From assembly GCA_963662155.1 (NCBI GenBank), contig OY759267.1, positions 16,582,489-16,646,488 on the forward strand: a stretch of DNA of 64,000 bases, written 5' to 3'. Position numbers and translations under genes: made by a program. Numbering within the stretch: the stretch's first letter is position 1; each line of letters begins with the position of its first letter. Positions 37,238 through 48,249 of the stretch are shown here, in pieces. The notes under the pieces are model-generated. The model was given only the letters and a program-made list of their open reading frames with translations, was not told where the DNA came from and did no database searches. The stretch is from Lamellibrachia columna. Lineage: Eukaryota; Annelida; Polychaeta; Sabellida; Siboglinidae.

Positions 37238-39039
37238 ATGGAGGCAACAAACGGCAGTGGGACTGGGCCTCCCGATGCCCAGTCCCTTAACGACATCCAC
37301 AACTACCTGGAGAACTTCAACAAGGAGATCTCTGACCCGAGTGGTCAGACCTACATCATCACAACCAATGCCGACAGTAACTTCCCCGGTGGCGGTCAGC
37401 AGGTGATGACCATTGGCGAGGCGGGTGCACCCCCAGTGCTGCAGTCCGAGGGTCAAGGGAATCGCATGGGAACAAATGGAGAGACTGACGCTCCAACCCT
37501 TCAAGCGGAAATCCCGATGGTTGAAGCCGTGGCACCACAAGTTGACATGGATCAGCCTCTGTTGACGCCGGCGGCGCCGACGCTAATGGGCCAACAAGAC
37601 GATGACATAACGCCGCAGTTGATGCAGGAAGGAGGACAGGAGATGCAACAAGAGGGACTCGACAGCTCCGACACTGCAGTCCAGATGCTTGCCTCCGTGG
37701 CCGCCACGTCCATCCCACAGGCTCAGCCCGAAATGGCGGTTCGACAGGATAATCCTCAGATGGTGGCGATCCAGAATGAAGAGGACAGCTCGCAGCCGCA
37801 GATTGTTGAAGCCCAGATGATCAGTCAGGAACAGCATACTCAGGAAGTGGCCATTCAACAGAAAGATGGAGATGGTGCGAACTCTGGCAACGCGTATCAG
37901 ACTGTCACCATCATCCCCTCGGCGGTGGCCCAGGGTGGAGAAGTGAGCTATGTCCTCATTGTGTCGCACCCAGATGGGGAGCAGGAGAAGGAGGGAGATG
38001 AGAACGTGGACATGTCTGTGTATGACTTCAAGGAGGAGGTGAAGGGAGTGGGAAATGTGCAGACTGTGGAAGAGGAGGAATGCGAGGAGGAAGATGATGG
38101 CACCCAGCGGAAGCTAATGAGGCTGTCGCCAAAGAAGAGTCACATGATGCAGGCGCAGCTCATGTGCAACTACTGCAACTACACGAGCCCGAAGCGCTAC
38201 CTACTGACGCGCCATATGAAGACACACTCGGAGGAGCGGCCACACAAGTGCAACATCTGCGATCGCTGCTTCAAGACGATCGCGTCGCTGCAGAACCACA
38301 TCAACACGCATACGGGCGTGCGGCCGCACAAGTGTAAGGAGTGCGACTCGGCATTCACAACATCTGGTGAGCTCGTGCGCCACGTGCGCTACCGGCACAC
38401 ATACGAAAAGCCACACAAGTGTCCCGAGTGCGACTACTCAAGCGTCGAGTTGAGCAAGCTGAAGCGACATATCCGCTCGCACACGGGTGAGCGGCCATAC
38501 CAGTGCCCGCACTGCACATATGCGAGTCCTGACACATACAAGTTGAAGCGCCACCTGCGCATCCACACTGGGGAGAAGCCGTACGAGTGCGAAATTTGTC
38601 ATGCACGCTTCACGCAGAGCAACAGCCTGAAGGCACACAAGCTCATCCACACTGGTAACAAGCCCGTCTTCCAGTGCGAGCTGTGCCCGACAACGTGTGG
38701 CCGCAAGACTGACCTCAAGATCCATGTGCAGAAGCTGCACACCAGCGACCAGCCGCTGCAGTGCAAGAAATGCGGCAAGTCGTTCCCCGATCGCTATACA
38801 TACAAGATTCACGTGAAGACGCACGAGGGCGAGAAGTGCTTCAAGTGTGAGCTGTGTCCGTATGCTGCATTGTCTCAGCGACACCTGGAGAGCCATATCC
38901 TAACTCACACCGGCGAGAAGCCGTTCCAGTGTGACGAGTGCGAGCAGTCATTCCGACAGAAGCAACTCCTGCGCAGGCACAAGAACTTATACCATACGCC
39001 CGACTACATCCCTCCTGTCCCCCGCGACAAACGACACAG
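37238..39039 (+). CDS. CTCF: CTCF exon 2 (start to zinc finger 10)
   Basis: 1802 bp, GC-rich, ATG at 37238. It encodes the N-terminal activation/cohesin-contact region and fingers 1-10. First finger CNYCNYTSPKRYLLTRH at residue 310; tenth ends RRHKNLYH. The donor is GACACAG|GTTTGT at 39039/39040, splitting an Arg codon (phase 2). Without splicing, the frame meets a stop at 39050, so eleven fingers require the next exon. Confidence 0.96.
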
Positions 39040-42000
39040 GTTTGTTGGCTAGTTAGCTGTTTCTCTAGAAGTCTGTGCCACACAGTGTCATTTTATAGGA
39101 GTAGAATGTAGATTTGTTGTTTTTTACCAGCAGCAGATTGGAAGTATTGTCTGCAGTCTGGATGGTAATGTAAGATCGTGTTTACAAATCCAGAAAATGC
39201 TTACCTGAGGCATGCAATTTTTGAGGAAGTTGATTTTCTTCTAAATTCACAACAGTTTATTTTATACAGTGTTTTGTATAATAATTATTACAGTTTACTA
39301 TATATAGCAGTGCTGATCTAATACATTATGTGTTGACTATATATGTACTCAAATTATTGCATTAAAATGATACATTTGAACTTCCTTTATAACATTTATA
39401 GACAGAAACATCATCAACAGTAATTCAGACTTTCCTGCACAGTGACAACACGTGCAAATTGAAACTGCAGCAATTAATCTGAGCAAATCTGGTAAATGTG
39501 CTGTTTGTTCATATACTATATCAGCGTTATTCTCAGTGTGCTTATGCTTCTGCAGGTGTCAGGAATGTCCAAAGTCGTTTGCCCACCACGGCAACCTGCT
39601 GCGCCACATGCAGCTTCACGACCCCGACAATCCCGACTACCACGTGAAGGGAGAGGGATACAGCGAGGACGAGGAAGAGGAGGAGGAGGAGGATGAGGAT
39701 GACATGCTGGACGAGGGTCAGACTGTCATCCAGGAGGGCCAGCCGCCGCAGCAGGTTCAGGTATTTATCGCTGTAGTAGAGTCAAAACAGTGGAAGTCCA
39801 TTTTGATTTGCATCATATAGTTGGTTGGATATGTGTTATTAGACTTATTTCTAACACAGGAAATTGAAATATATCTGTCGAAGAATCAAAACAGTGAAAG
39901 TCTGTTTCCGTGTGGTAGGCACACTAATGGACACATATCCAACCAACCTCGTGGTGCAGATCAAATGGACTTACACTGTTTTTACTCTTCAACCGCGTTA
40001 TGTTGCATATAACCAGGGTGTGTGCAAAGTCTTTAATTGAATCTTATGTTTTTAAGGCCTTGAACAGAAAGGTCTTACAAATTTCTTTAATTTAATTTCT
40101 CCAAATTAGGCCCAGGAGGCCGAGGCTATATTTTGATAATGGTGGAATGAAGTGCACATTGATATGCTTCTTTTAGTCAAATGATACAGTTTGATCACCA
40201 AATATATAAATGGCTCCTAATGGGTGTTTGAACGAAATGTTGTTATTTTGTATTGAATTTGTCATGGAAAGTGGTCTTAAATTGTAGAAGTATTGGTTTT
40301 TAATGTGATCAGCCCAAAGCGCACACACACTGATAACTCAAAATGGTTAAAAAACATACAGTTATTTGATAACATTGTTGTTAGACAATTACGTGAAACG
40401 AAACAGCATGTATTTGCATTTGGAACTTTCAGATTTTATTACAGCCGTTTACACAAGCGATTTTTGCCGTAGTAATTAATGCCACAAAGTGCATGTTGTT
40501 CGTAAAAAGATCATGTACGTAATTTCATGTACATAATGTCATGTACATAAAGTACTCTTTCTCACAGAGGGTGATAAATGAGTGGAACAAACTGCCAAAT
40601 GATTGTGTTAATGCTAGTAGTGTAAATATGTTTAAAAATAGAATTGACAGATATTTGATAAGGGCGGGCTACACATAGATGAGAAAATTGTTGGACTCTC
40701 GTTAAGCCAATGGCTTCCTTGTCCACTTGCCATCTGGAACTTGTTGTTTGGGATGGCAATCTTGTTAAATCTTGTCTTGTTAAATAATGTCATGTGAAAC
40801 ACTAAAATATAATTAATAGCAGTTGTAAACTACCATCAGTATACTGGGTACACTAATGATTATGGCAACTCTCAAAGCTTTTATTCTGGCTGTCCAAGAT
40901 TTTAATCAACCGTTTCCTGCTAGATTATATATTTACTTGACAAGTGTATCATATGGTGTTTAATAATAACTGTTTAATAATGTTGTTGGTAGAAGGTTGT
41001 ATTACATACAATCACATTAAAAAAATCCTTTCATTACAAAAAATTGCATAATGATTCTTAGTAAATATTTTCTTAATCCACGTATATTTTATAATATTGT
41101 CTTATCTCCTAAATTTTACATTTTGACTGGTGTCTGAAAGAATTTGTGAGAAACAGGCATACATATGGTGTTATCAATAGGACGGTTGGTCAGTTAAATG
41201 ATTGACGAGCTGCATTGACAGGTGCTGATGACAGAGGATGGAGAACACGCTACACAGATCCTCCTGCAGATGGTGCCACATATGGGTCAGCAGAATGCCC
41301 AGCCGGGGGAGATGCCAGTACAAATGGCAGTGGAGACACCTGGTGAAGAGAAGGTGGGAATTATGGTGATTCAGCAAGAAGAGGTACGTGGTATGAAAGT
41401 TGGGCTCTCACGACATCAGCTGAACTATTTCTGGTGCCTTGTGAATGGTGGGTTCAGCTGGTGTTTCAGAATGTTTACTTGCTCTAAAATGTGAGCTAAC
41501 CTGAAATGTTATATGTTTACTATGGCACAAAGTTTTCACTGTGTGATAGATAAGGAATTCCTGATTCTTGCTTTAAATTATTCTGGCCATATATATAATA
41601 TGATTTTAATGTAGCACATCAATGTTAGTCATTTAATATTCTGTTAGATAATATATATTACATAATGATGTATCGGATTTAAAATTGTTGTAATAATGCA
41701 AAAAAAATTAGTTGCATCCATGGTAATATCTTATATAGTGAATGAGCATGAACAATTACAAACACCGTACTTACCGATGTAGGATAATGACAAAATGAAT
41801 CCTCAGTTTAGTCCAGTGTTACTTTAATTTGATAATATCACAAGTCCACAAATTAGTTTACATATAAATATTATTTTATTTTATAAGTATCTGTTCGGTT
41901 TGTGTTAAGTAACCAATAAGTATCTGTTTGGTTTGTGTTAAGTAACCAATAAGTATCTGTTCAGTTTGTGTTAAACAACCAATAAGTGTATGTTCGGTTT

Positions 42001-45000
42001 GTGTTAAACATCCAATAAGTATTTGTTCGGTCTGTGTTAAACAACCAATAAGTGTCTGTTCGGTTTGTGTTACACAACCAGTAAGTATCTGTTCAATTTG
42101 TGTTAAACAACCAACAAGCGCCCACATTTCCAAGGATTATTAAAGTGCAAATTGTGTACTGCCAAAGTAATGAAAATAATATATTTTAATCCAGAGCCCA
42201 ACTTTACTACAGCTTATGCTTGTAGACCTCAAGTGCTTCCGGTTCCAGACCCACATTGCTTGCAGATCCACAATATTTCTAGATGCACAATGCTTCTAAA
42301 TGCATTATACATTATATATATGGTTGTACTGCCATTTGTGTCATTGATTCGTTTCTACATTAAACTAAAGAACATGGAACATACTATACACGATGCGTAA
42401 CAATGAACAGTTTTAAAGAGAGAGAAAAATGTCATCACAGTTTTTGCATGATTCCAGATTCCACTATCAGGTAGTATCGGCCAATTTTGAAACTTAATTA
42501 AGGTAGTGACAGTGCTGTACCAAGGTACTGGCTGTACCATTTCTTTGAAATGTCAAGATAAATTATTATAGCATGGACAGTTGCAAAAACTAATATTTTA
42601 AGAAGCTTAATGCTGCTTGGAACAGTGCTCATTTAAATTTTACAAGTGTCGAAAATTATGATAAACAAGTTCAGTATGTGTTGCATGGAAAATAACGCAA
42701 TGTTTGGTCACAGTCTGTGTCCCAGCTCTAAAAAAGTATGTTCTTCATATACTGAGCCCCCTTGGGCACAATCTTGAAACATGCTGTTGACAAACTTCGC
42801 TGTTGTAGTAACTGTGTGAATGTAATTGTGGCCGAAGGGATTGCTGATCTGTTGGTTGTAAACTGCGCAGTTATATGGGTAGGCTAGCGCTCCTAGTGGC
42901 CATTTGGGCCATAGGCCACATGGCATCGGATTTGGCTAAGCAAAAGTTACCCATTTGAACCAATTTAGCCACTAGCATTTTTGTTGAGAAGCAGAATTCA
43001 TGAGTGTTTGTTTTCTTGATGCACATTAAAAAAATGTGGCTAAGGCAATTTGCATTTGAAAAAAAATTGGGGCTTTAACCAAAAAAGGTTAACAGTTTAC
43101 CACATCAGAGCTAACCCAGTGTGGGGTATTTTGTGCACATGAGTAACAGTGTGTCTTGTCTTTTTTTTGGTCTGTTTAGGCCATTGTCCAACTAGGTGAC
43201 ACCATACCAAAATGTATGCCATTGCTAAACTTAATGACACCATACCATTTACACCATTGTCCAATTAGGTGACACCGTACCATTTACCTCATTGCCCAAA
43301 TAGGTGGCACAATACCATTTACCCCATTGCCCAACTAAGTGGCACAATACCATTTACACCATTGCCCAAATTGGTGGCACCATACCGTTTACACCATTAC
43401 CCAACTAGGTGGCACCATACCTTTGCCCAACTGTGTGGCACCATACCAGTTACACCATTGCCCAACTATGTGGCACCATGTCAATTACACCATTGCCAAA
43501 CTGTGACACCATACCATTAACACCATTACCCAACTATGTGGCACCATACAAGTTACACCATTGCCCAAGTAAGTGGCACCGTAGCAGTTACACCATTGTC
43601 CAACCAGGCATGGGATCAATTACATTATTTCATTTCCAGTTACACAAAATGCCAGTTCCACGTACACCTCAAAAATACCAATTCCAAAATACCAATTACA
43701 GTTGCAAACATCATTTCCATATCAAAATAAGAATATGTGAACAGTGCAGCCATAGACATACTAAGTGCAATAAAAATAACATATTTTAGAGCAGTTTTAT
43801 ATAATGCCTGCATGTTATGGAAAATATATTATGTTTGATTGGTTATCTTATTATAACTGAAAATACCAATTACATTTTGACCAATTCAAATTACTTTTAA
43901 AAACAAAACACCAATTACAATTCTGGCATTTCAATTACAATGTAATTAACCCCAAGGTGACACAACAGGTGGCCAAATAGTGTACATGCTGTGATATATA
44001 GAGTACATGTTGTGATGTACAGAGTGTACATGCTGTCATGTTTTGCAGGGGTGAGATTTAGCAAGTCATGGAAGGTAGCCAGTTGGGCTACCAACCTTGC
44101 AAATTGAAGTAGCCCGACAGCTTCTTAGGCAGCCCACTTGCTAATCAATACTTTGAAGATAGAATGTATGAACGACATCAACAACAAATAAAAACATTAA
44201 AAACAAACAGTTTTGAAACATTTATTTTCAAGGCAGGATCAATACAATGTAATACATAATACTGAATAAAATACAGTATACAATTGTACACATGTGACAA
44301 AGTGCTTTGTTTTCCTGATTTTACCTCCAAATATTACTAAAAAGGTTTCACACGCACCACGTGGATATATATATATAAGTGGTGCTATGTGGCACCAGCC
44401 TAGAGAAACTTTAACCAGGTTCCCGATTTATTCACCAGAAGCGCTCCGCGCACCATGTGGATATATTATATAAAAGTGGTGCCAGACTATTAACATGACA
44501 GTATTATTTCAGTGTTTCAGTTAATATTAAGCATCGATGTGGTTGATTAAAAATACAACGATTTATGGTTAACATAAATGCAATATAGCCAGGACAACAC
44601 TTCTGAGATGTTTATTATTAACATTCTGTTTATTTTTGCTGCGTCTAAAATATTGCAGCTCCATAAACATTTCAAGTCACCAGACGGGCCACTGTAGTCA
44701 AAAATTTAAGTCGCATGAAGCCATTTTTGGGTGCCATCGGCGACCGGGCGACTGCTAAATTTCACCCCTGATGTTTTGGCTGTTTCAACAGCAGGAGGTC
44801 GTGACAGTCGCCCAGATTCCGGCCCCACCGAGACGGTCAGGGCGGATGCTGCAGCCAAAGATGGAGAAAGTTGATGACGATGAGACGTACGTGAACGCTT
44901 GGTATGAAGAGAGTTGGAGGATTAAATAATTTTTTTATTAAGCTGGGGCAGTTTAACTTTAAGCATCAGTTAATTTCTTCATTTTCCCCTCATCATTTTA

Positions 45001-48000
45001 TCAGTCCATCCTTAAAGTCTGATATTTTACTTTTTATCTCAAAAGAATTCCATGTTGGATTTTTGGAAACACTAAATTTCCATAGTAATGATGACATGCT
45101 TCAAATCACAGCAATCATGTATTTAGCATTTGCACAACATCAACAGAAGGCCACGTGTTCAGCAAAATATTATATTGAATGAGTAATGTTTAAGTACAAA
45201 TGCAAAATCTATGGCCCCATGGCTAGAAAGTAACAATATTACAAATGGTTGCTGAGTATCAAAAAGAATAATGCACCAGTGAGAAACATTACATTTCAAA
45301 CATGGTATACACATCTGTTAAAAAAAAAATTTATTACTAGCAACCAGGAAATTACACTGGGTTGTTATTCGGGTGAACAAATCTGAAACTGAAAGATTTA
45401 TTCATCTGGAATATTACTTAGTATCCCAACTACAACCTGAGAAAAAAACTGTTTATCGTAAAAACTGAAATAATAAAATATACAAGATTTACATTACTTT
45501 TTTGGTATACCTGCAAGACAAGTGTTTGTATTTGGTTGTGTGTTTCGCAGTGGTTTGAGGAAACGACCAGCGGATGAACAAGAAATGTTGTTGACACCAT
45601 CAAAACGCATCAAGAAGTTAGAAATGACCAATCCAGGTAAGGAGGCATTGATGGCACTAGATGGTCTTATCTTGATGGTGCTGAGTGGTCTTGTCTCTCG
45701 TACTGTTTAGCCATGTGTCAGTTATACTAAAATCTGGCCATAAATCCATTTCTGATATTTTGGAAGTTTCTACATTCATGATTGCATGCACACACTCACA
45801 CGTGGCATTTAACATTATGTTTCATCCGTCAACATTTTTGAGCCGAAAAATGAAGACGTATCAAAAAACTATAATGATATGTGCAGTGTGAACACGTGGG
45901 CAATCTAGGCTTGTTCTGGTTTTCTGCTATCTCCTGTAGAAGGTCGAGGGGTCGTGCCCGAGCCCGCTGCCATCATGTCGTGCCCAGAAGGTGGCGATTG
46001 TGTCGTCCTGTTGCAGGACAAGTTAGGCACGTGTTAGGTACACGAGTCACCTTTGTGCTAGTTGCTAAGATTTTAACTAACTCTGAATCCACTGAGCCCA
46101 TAACACGTGAAGATGTTTATTTTGGGTGGAAATTATGCAATTTTGAAAAATTAAGTTTTGTTATGAGTGCTAACAAATTATGTTTTCTAAAAATCCATTA
46201 ATATAGGGTTATGTGACATTTCTAGCTGTAGTAATTTACTAGTAAAGTTGTAAAATAATCTGTTTCATATGAATAGGCACCATGAGCACACAAAATAGAC
46301 AACATTTTTAAATATACCATTTTCAGTACGCAACACTGTGTCAACATTATAACATGTCACACTTTCCAAATGGAGTGTATCAACTATATCCCTTGACATT
46401 TTTTTTTCCATTACATTTTAATGTTTTCTATGAATATAGTAACAATTTGTGAATATGGTTCCTGTAAATACTTTTTTCATCTGGTTGATATCCTCTTTAA
46501 AATATTGCAATGCAACATGGTAAGTATGATACTTTTTAAATGGACAGTGGGTATTATTGATAATAATATTTATGGCTTGGTGGATTCTATAGTTTTAAGT
46601 TTTTCTTCTAGCTGTTATTGCTTGCTTGTCATTCATTTTTGGTAAATATTTATACTTTTTAATGCAATTTCATCCTCAGTAGTTATTGAATTTTTTTTAT
46701 TAATTAATAATACTAAACTTTTTAAAGGACAATTCACTTTTAAAACGTATTACAATTATTGAAGAATTATATGCTTGATTCACAGTGTGTCACGATTGTT
46801 CAGCTTCAATATAACTTGCAGCATCAGATAAACAGCTGATTTTTAACCTACGAACATCGTTGTTCCAACCTGAAATTACAACTCTATAAATCTACCTTGC
46901 TTATTGTGTATAGTGGTGGCATACTGCATTGTGAAATAACTTGTACGTTTTGCCCTGTTTGTTATATAGTTAAGTAAATGTTTAAGTTTTTTTAGTTTTT
47001 ACTGAAACATTTAGTTATGTTCTTGTTAGCAGCTGCTTTGTTCTAGCAAATATTTAAATTCTTTTTAACCAGTATTCATCTGTCATTATAATGCATGTGT
47101 TACATAGCATAGTCACAGCAACAAACTACAGTTCCTTGAATTACTATTCACCATAATGTAAGACATTTCTTTTCATATATCTACATTAATGTATATATTA
47201 TACTGGTAACTGGATACATAATATACGTGTCGATTCTCTCATTCAAATAACTTGTTATTCTTTCCATGATAATTGTGTCATGCAACATTGTTTGACTAAC
47301 TACAGTAGCAGTTAGCGCAAAAGGCAATATGTGGTTCTCATCTAAGTGAAGTAAATATTGTAAACAACAGTGTTGGTACAAATGTATGCAGGCTGATGAA
47401 ATAGCAAGTACAGTGTCTCTTGTCATATTGATGTGCACTGTAGGTTGAAGGATTTCATCATTGTAAATTAGTATTTTTTCTTAAGTCAACATTCCTCATT
47501 TGCTATGTAAACTGGCCTAATGTGTAGGTCACAACCCAGAAGCTTGGAGTTGGCTATTCTCATAATTAGTATCTATGATTGAACAAAGTAGATATTCACA
47601 ATAACCATATGGTGAGGGAACAGTAAGAGAAAGTATTGACTTAGTGAATTGGTTGGTATCTGCATCAAGAACTGTACTACGCAGGGACAGCAGATGAGGG
47701 CCTTAAAAACATCAGCATCTATTGCGCTCTTCCGATGCAGATCTTTATCAGAACTAAATAACTTAAGATTAAAAACTGACCCATTTCACATGTATTCCGT
47801 GACATACCATCTGCACATTGGCGTCAAGAAGCAGAAGAAATATGCTCCAAATAATTTATTACAAGTACGTTTATTGCGACTAGTGGGCGATGTTTCCCAA
47901 AACGAACCCACACATGACTTTACGGTTTTCATTACAAATCGCCATAATTTTATATTTATGCATGGTTATTGTCAAGTAACTTTAGTGATATACGTGTAAT

Positions 48001-48249
48001 AATGATTACATACATGACAGACATGTTTATTGTATTTTAATAATGTTTCATCCCAGACGAGTTAGTTTTTGGCCCAGCGCATCTACGCCCCTACTGGGGG
48101 GTTTGACTATACTTAATTTTCTTTGAGTGCTGTTGTTGTTGGTTGCAGAAGACATCGAAGAAGAACGGAGACGTGAGGAGCAGAAGCGCAAGGACATTGA
48201 GACATGCTTCGGCTTTGACATGGAAGAGGGGGACCAGGTGGCCCAGTAA
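37238..48249 (+). CDS. CTCF: CTCF, zinc-finger insulator/architectural protein (gene span)
   Basis: Orthologue of CTCF, the DNA-binding protein that halts cohesin loop extrusion and marks domain boundaries. Six coding exons join in phase (2466 nt, 821 codons plus stop): 37238-39039, 39556-39760, 41222-41383, 44792-44901, 45551-45636, 48149-48249. In order: Gln/acidic-rich N-terminus; VDMSVYDFKEE with Y262 and F264, matching the cohesin-binding YDF motif; eleven zinc fingers from residue 310 to about 622; a Glu/Asp run; a basic patch SGRMLQ/GLRKRPADEQ...SKRIKKLE; and a short end CFGFDMEEG. Linkers HTGERP/HTGEKP and the base-contact residues of fingers 3-7 (for example TSGELVRH, SVELSKLKRH, DTYKLKRH) are as in vertebrates. 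Human CTCF has 727 residues. Divergent to SNRK, with the 3' end facing a possible minus-strand gene. Confidence 0.95.
39556..39760 (+). CDS. CTCF: CTCF exon 3 (zinc finger 11 and acidic segment)
   Basis: 205 bp, acceptor GCTTCTGCAG, donor GTTCAG|GTATTT, phase 2 to 0. It encodes CQECPKSFAHHGNLLRHMQLH, then a Glu/Asp run (YSEDEEEEEEEDEDDMLDEG) and a Gln-rich end. Finger 11 is a C2H2 finger here; the human one ends in Cys. Confidence 0.94.
39761..41221. other. CTCF intron 3 with a retrotransposon tail
   Basis: 1461 bp, non-coding, with a CR1-type 3' fragment at 40551-40790; nothing else recognised. Confidence 0.85.
40551..40790 (+). mobile_element. CR1/Jockey-type 3' fragment
   Basis: Matches the last codons (HSFSQRTINEWNKL region) and 3' UTR of the larger copies, more diverged (GTGATAAATGAGTGGAACAA), ending TTGTTAAAT. 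Confidence 0.9.
41222..41383 (+). CDS. CTCF: CTCF exon 4
   Basis: 162 bp, phase 0 to 0. Acceptor CATTGACAG, donor GAAGAG|GTACGTG. It encodes VLMTEDGEHATQILLQMVPH, then GEMPVQMAVETPGEEKVGIM and VIQQEE. Linker after the fingers; no domain. Confidence 0.85.
41880..42130. repeat. 33-bp minisatellite in CTCF intron 4
   Basis: About seven degenerate copies of a unit such as AATAAGTATCTGTTCGGTTT followed by GTGTTAAGTAACC. The minus strand is open with an 11-residue TQTEQILIGCL repeat; judged non-coding. Confidence 0.93.
42885..43100 (-). repeat. interspersed repeat, inverted copy of 36610-36850
   Basis: Reverse-complement relative of the repeat in CTCF intron 1, diverged. Contains GCTAGCGCTCCTAGTGGC and CACATCAGAGCTAACC at its ends. 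Confidence 0.8.
43190..43610. repeat. 35-bp minisatellite in CTCF intron 4
   Basis: Degenerate tandem units, each with CACCATACCATTTACACCAT and TGCCCAACTAGGTGG-like parts; 35-bp spacing at 43291, 43326, 43361, 43396. Confidence 0.92.
43611..43960. repeat. AATTAC-rich interspersed repeat
   Basis: Starts TGGGATCAATTACATT and ends CAATGTAATTAACCCCA, an imperfect inverted pair suggesting a MITE. Similar AATTACAATGTAA-rich sequence lies at 52360-52660. No target duplication found. Confidence 0.45.
44046..44770. mobile_element. hAT-like MITE immediately upstream of CTCF exon 5
   Basis: 725 bp. Inverted termini CAGGGGTGAGATTTAGCA and TGCTAAATTTCACCCCTG match at all but one position. Exact 8-bp target duplication ATGTTTTG at 44038-44045 and 44771-44778. 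No coding capacity; the inside holds two related CACGTGGATATAT-type blocks. The right duplication is followed at once by GCTGTTTCAACAG, the exon 5 acceptor. Confidence 0.95.
44792..44901 (+). CDS. CTCF: CTCF exon 5
   Basis: 110 bp, phase 0 to 2. Acceptor GTTTCAACAG. It encodes QEVVTVAQIPAPPRRSGRML then QPKMEKVDDDETYVNA. The donor is either GCTTG|GTATGA (44901) or AGAC|GTACGT (44886); both leave phase 2, so a 15-nt difference is possible without a frame change. The acceptor could also shift 3 nt (CAGCAG). Confidence 0.85.
45551..45636 (+). CDS. CTCF: CTCF exon 6
   Basis: 86 bp, acceptor GTTTCGCAG, donor AATCCAG|GTAAGG, phase 2 to 1. It encodes GLRKRPADEQEMLLTPSKRI and KKLEMTNP, a basic stretch likely to act in nuclear localisation or DNA/RNA contact. 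Confidence 0.85.
45637..48148. other. CTCF last intron
   Basis: 2512 bp, AT-rich, no mobile element recognised. It holds the possible cassette exon at 45940-45990. The open frame at 47649-47999 (plus) shows no known domain. Confidence 0.75.
45940..45990 (+). CDS. CTCF: possible CTCF cassette exon
   Basis: Acceptor TATCTCCTGTAG, then 51 nt ending CCCAGAAG|GTGGCG. Both borders are phase 1, so inclusion would add 17 residues (GRGVVPEPAAIMSCPE core) without a frameshift. A GC-rich patch in an AT-rich intron. The donor is weak. Confidence 0.3.
48149..48249 (+). CDS. CTCF: CTCF exon 7 (last coding exon)
   Basis: 101 bp, acceptor GTTGGTTGCAG, phase 1 start completing Glu. It encodes EDIEEERRREEQKRKDIETC and FGFDMEEGDQVAQ, then TAA at 48247-48249. 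A charged helix-like end. Confidence 0.88.

Larger units (their letters stand above)
41384..44045. other. CTCF intron 4, repeat-laden part
   Basis: Intronic sequence with two minisatellites (41880-42130, 43190-43610), an inverted copy of the 36610-36850 repeat and AATTAC-rich sequence, listed separately. 42131-42884 holds nothing recognised. Confidence 0.85.

Noticed and set aside
38201..39083. Minus-strand open frames opposite the CTCF zinc fingers
   Set aside because: Shadow frames of GC-rich zinc-finger coding sequence.
41876..42133. 85-codon minus ORF with TQTEQILIG repeats
   Set aside because: Arises from a 33-bp intronic minisatellite whose period is a multiple of 3.
47649..47999. 116-codon plus-strand ORF in the last CTCF intron
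   Set aside because: No recognisable domain and AT-rich codon use; no splice signals that join it to CTCF in phase.
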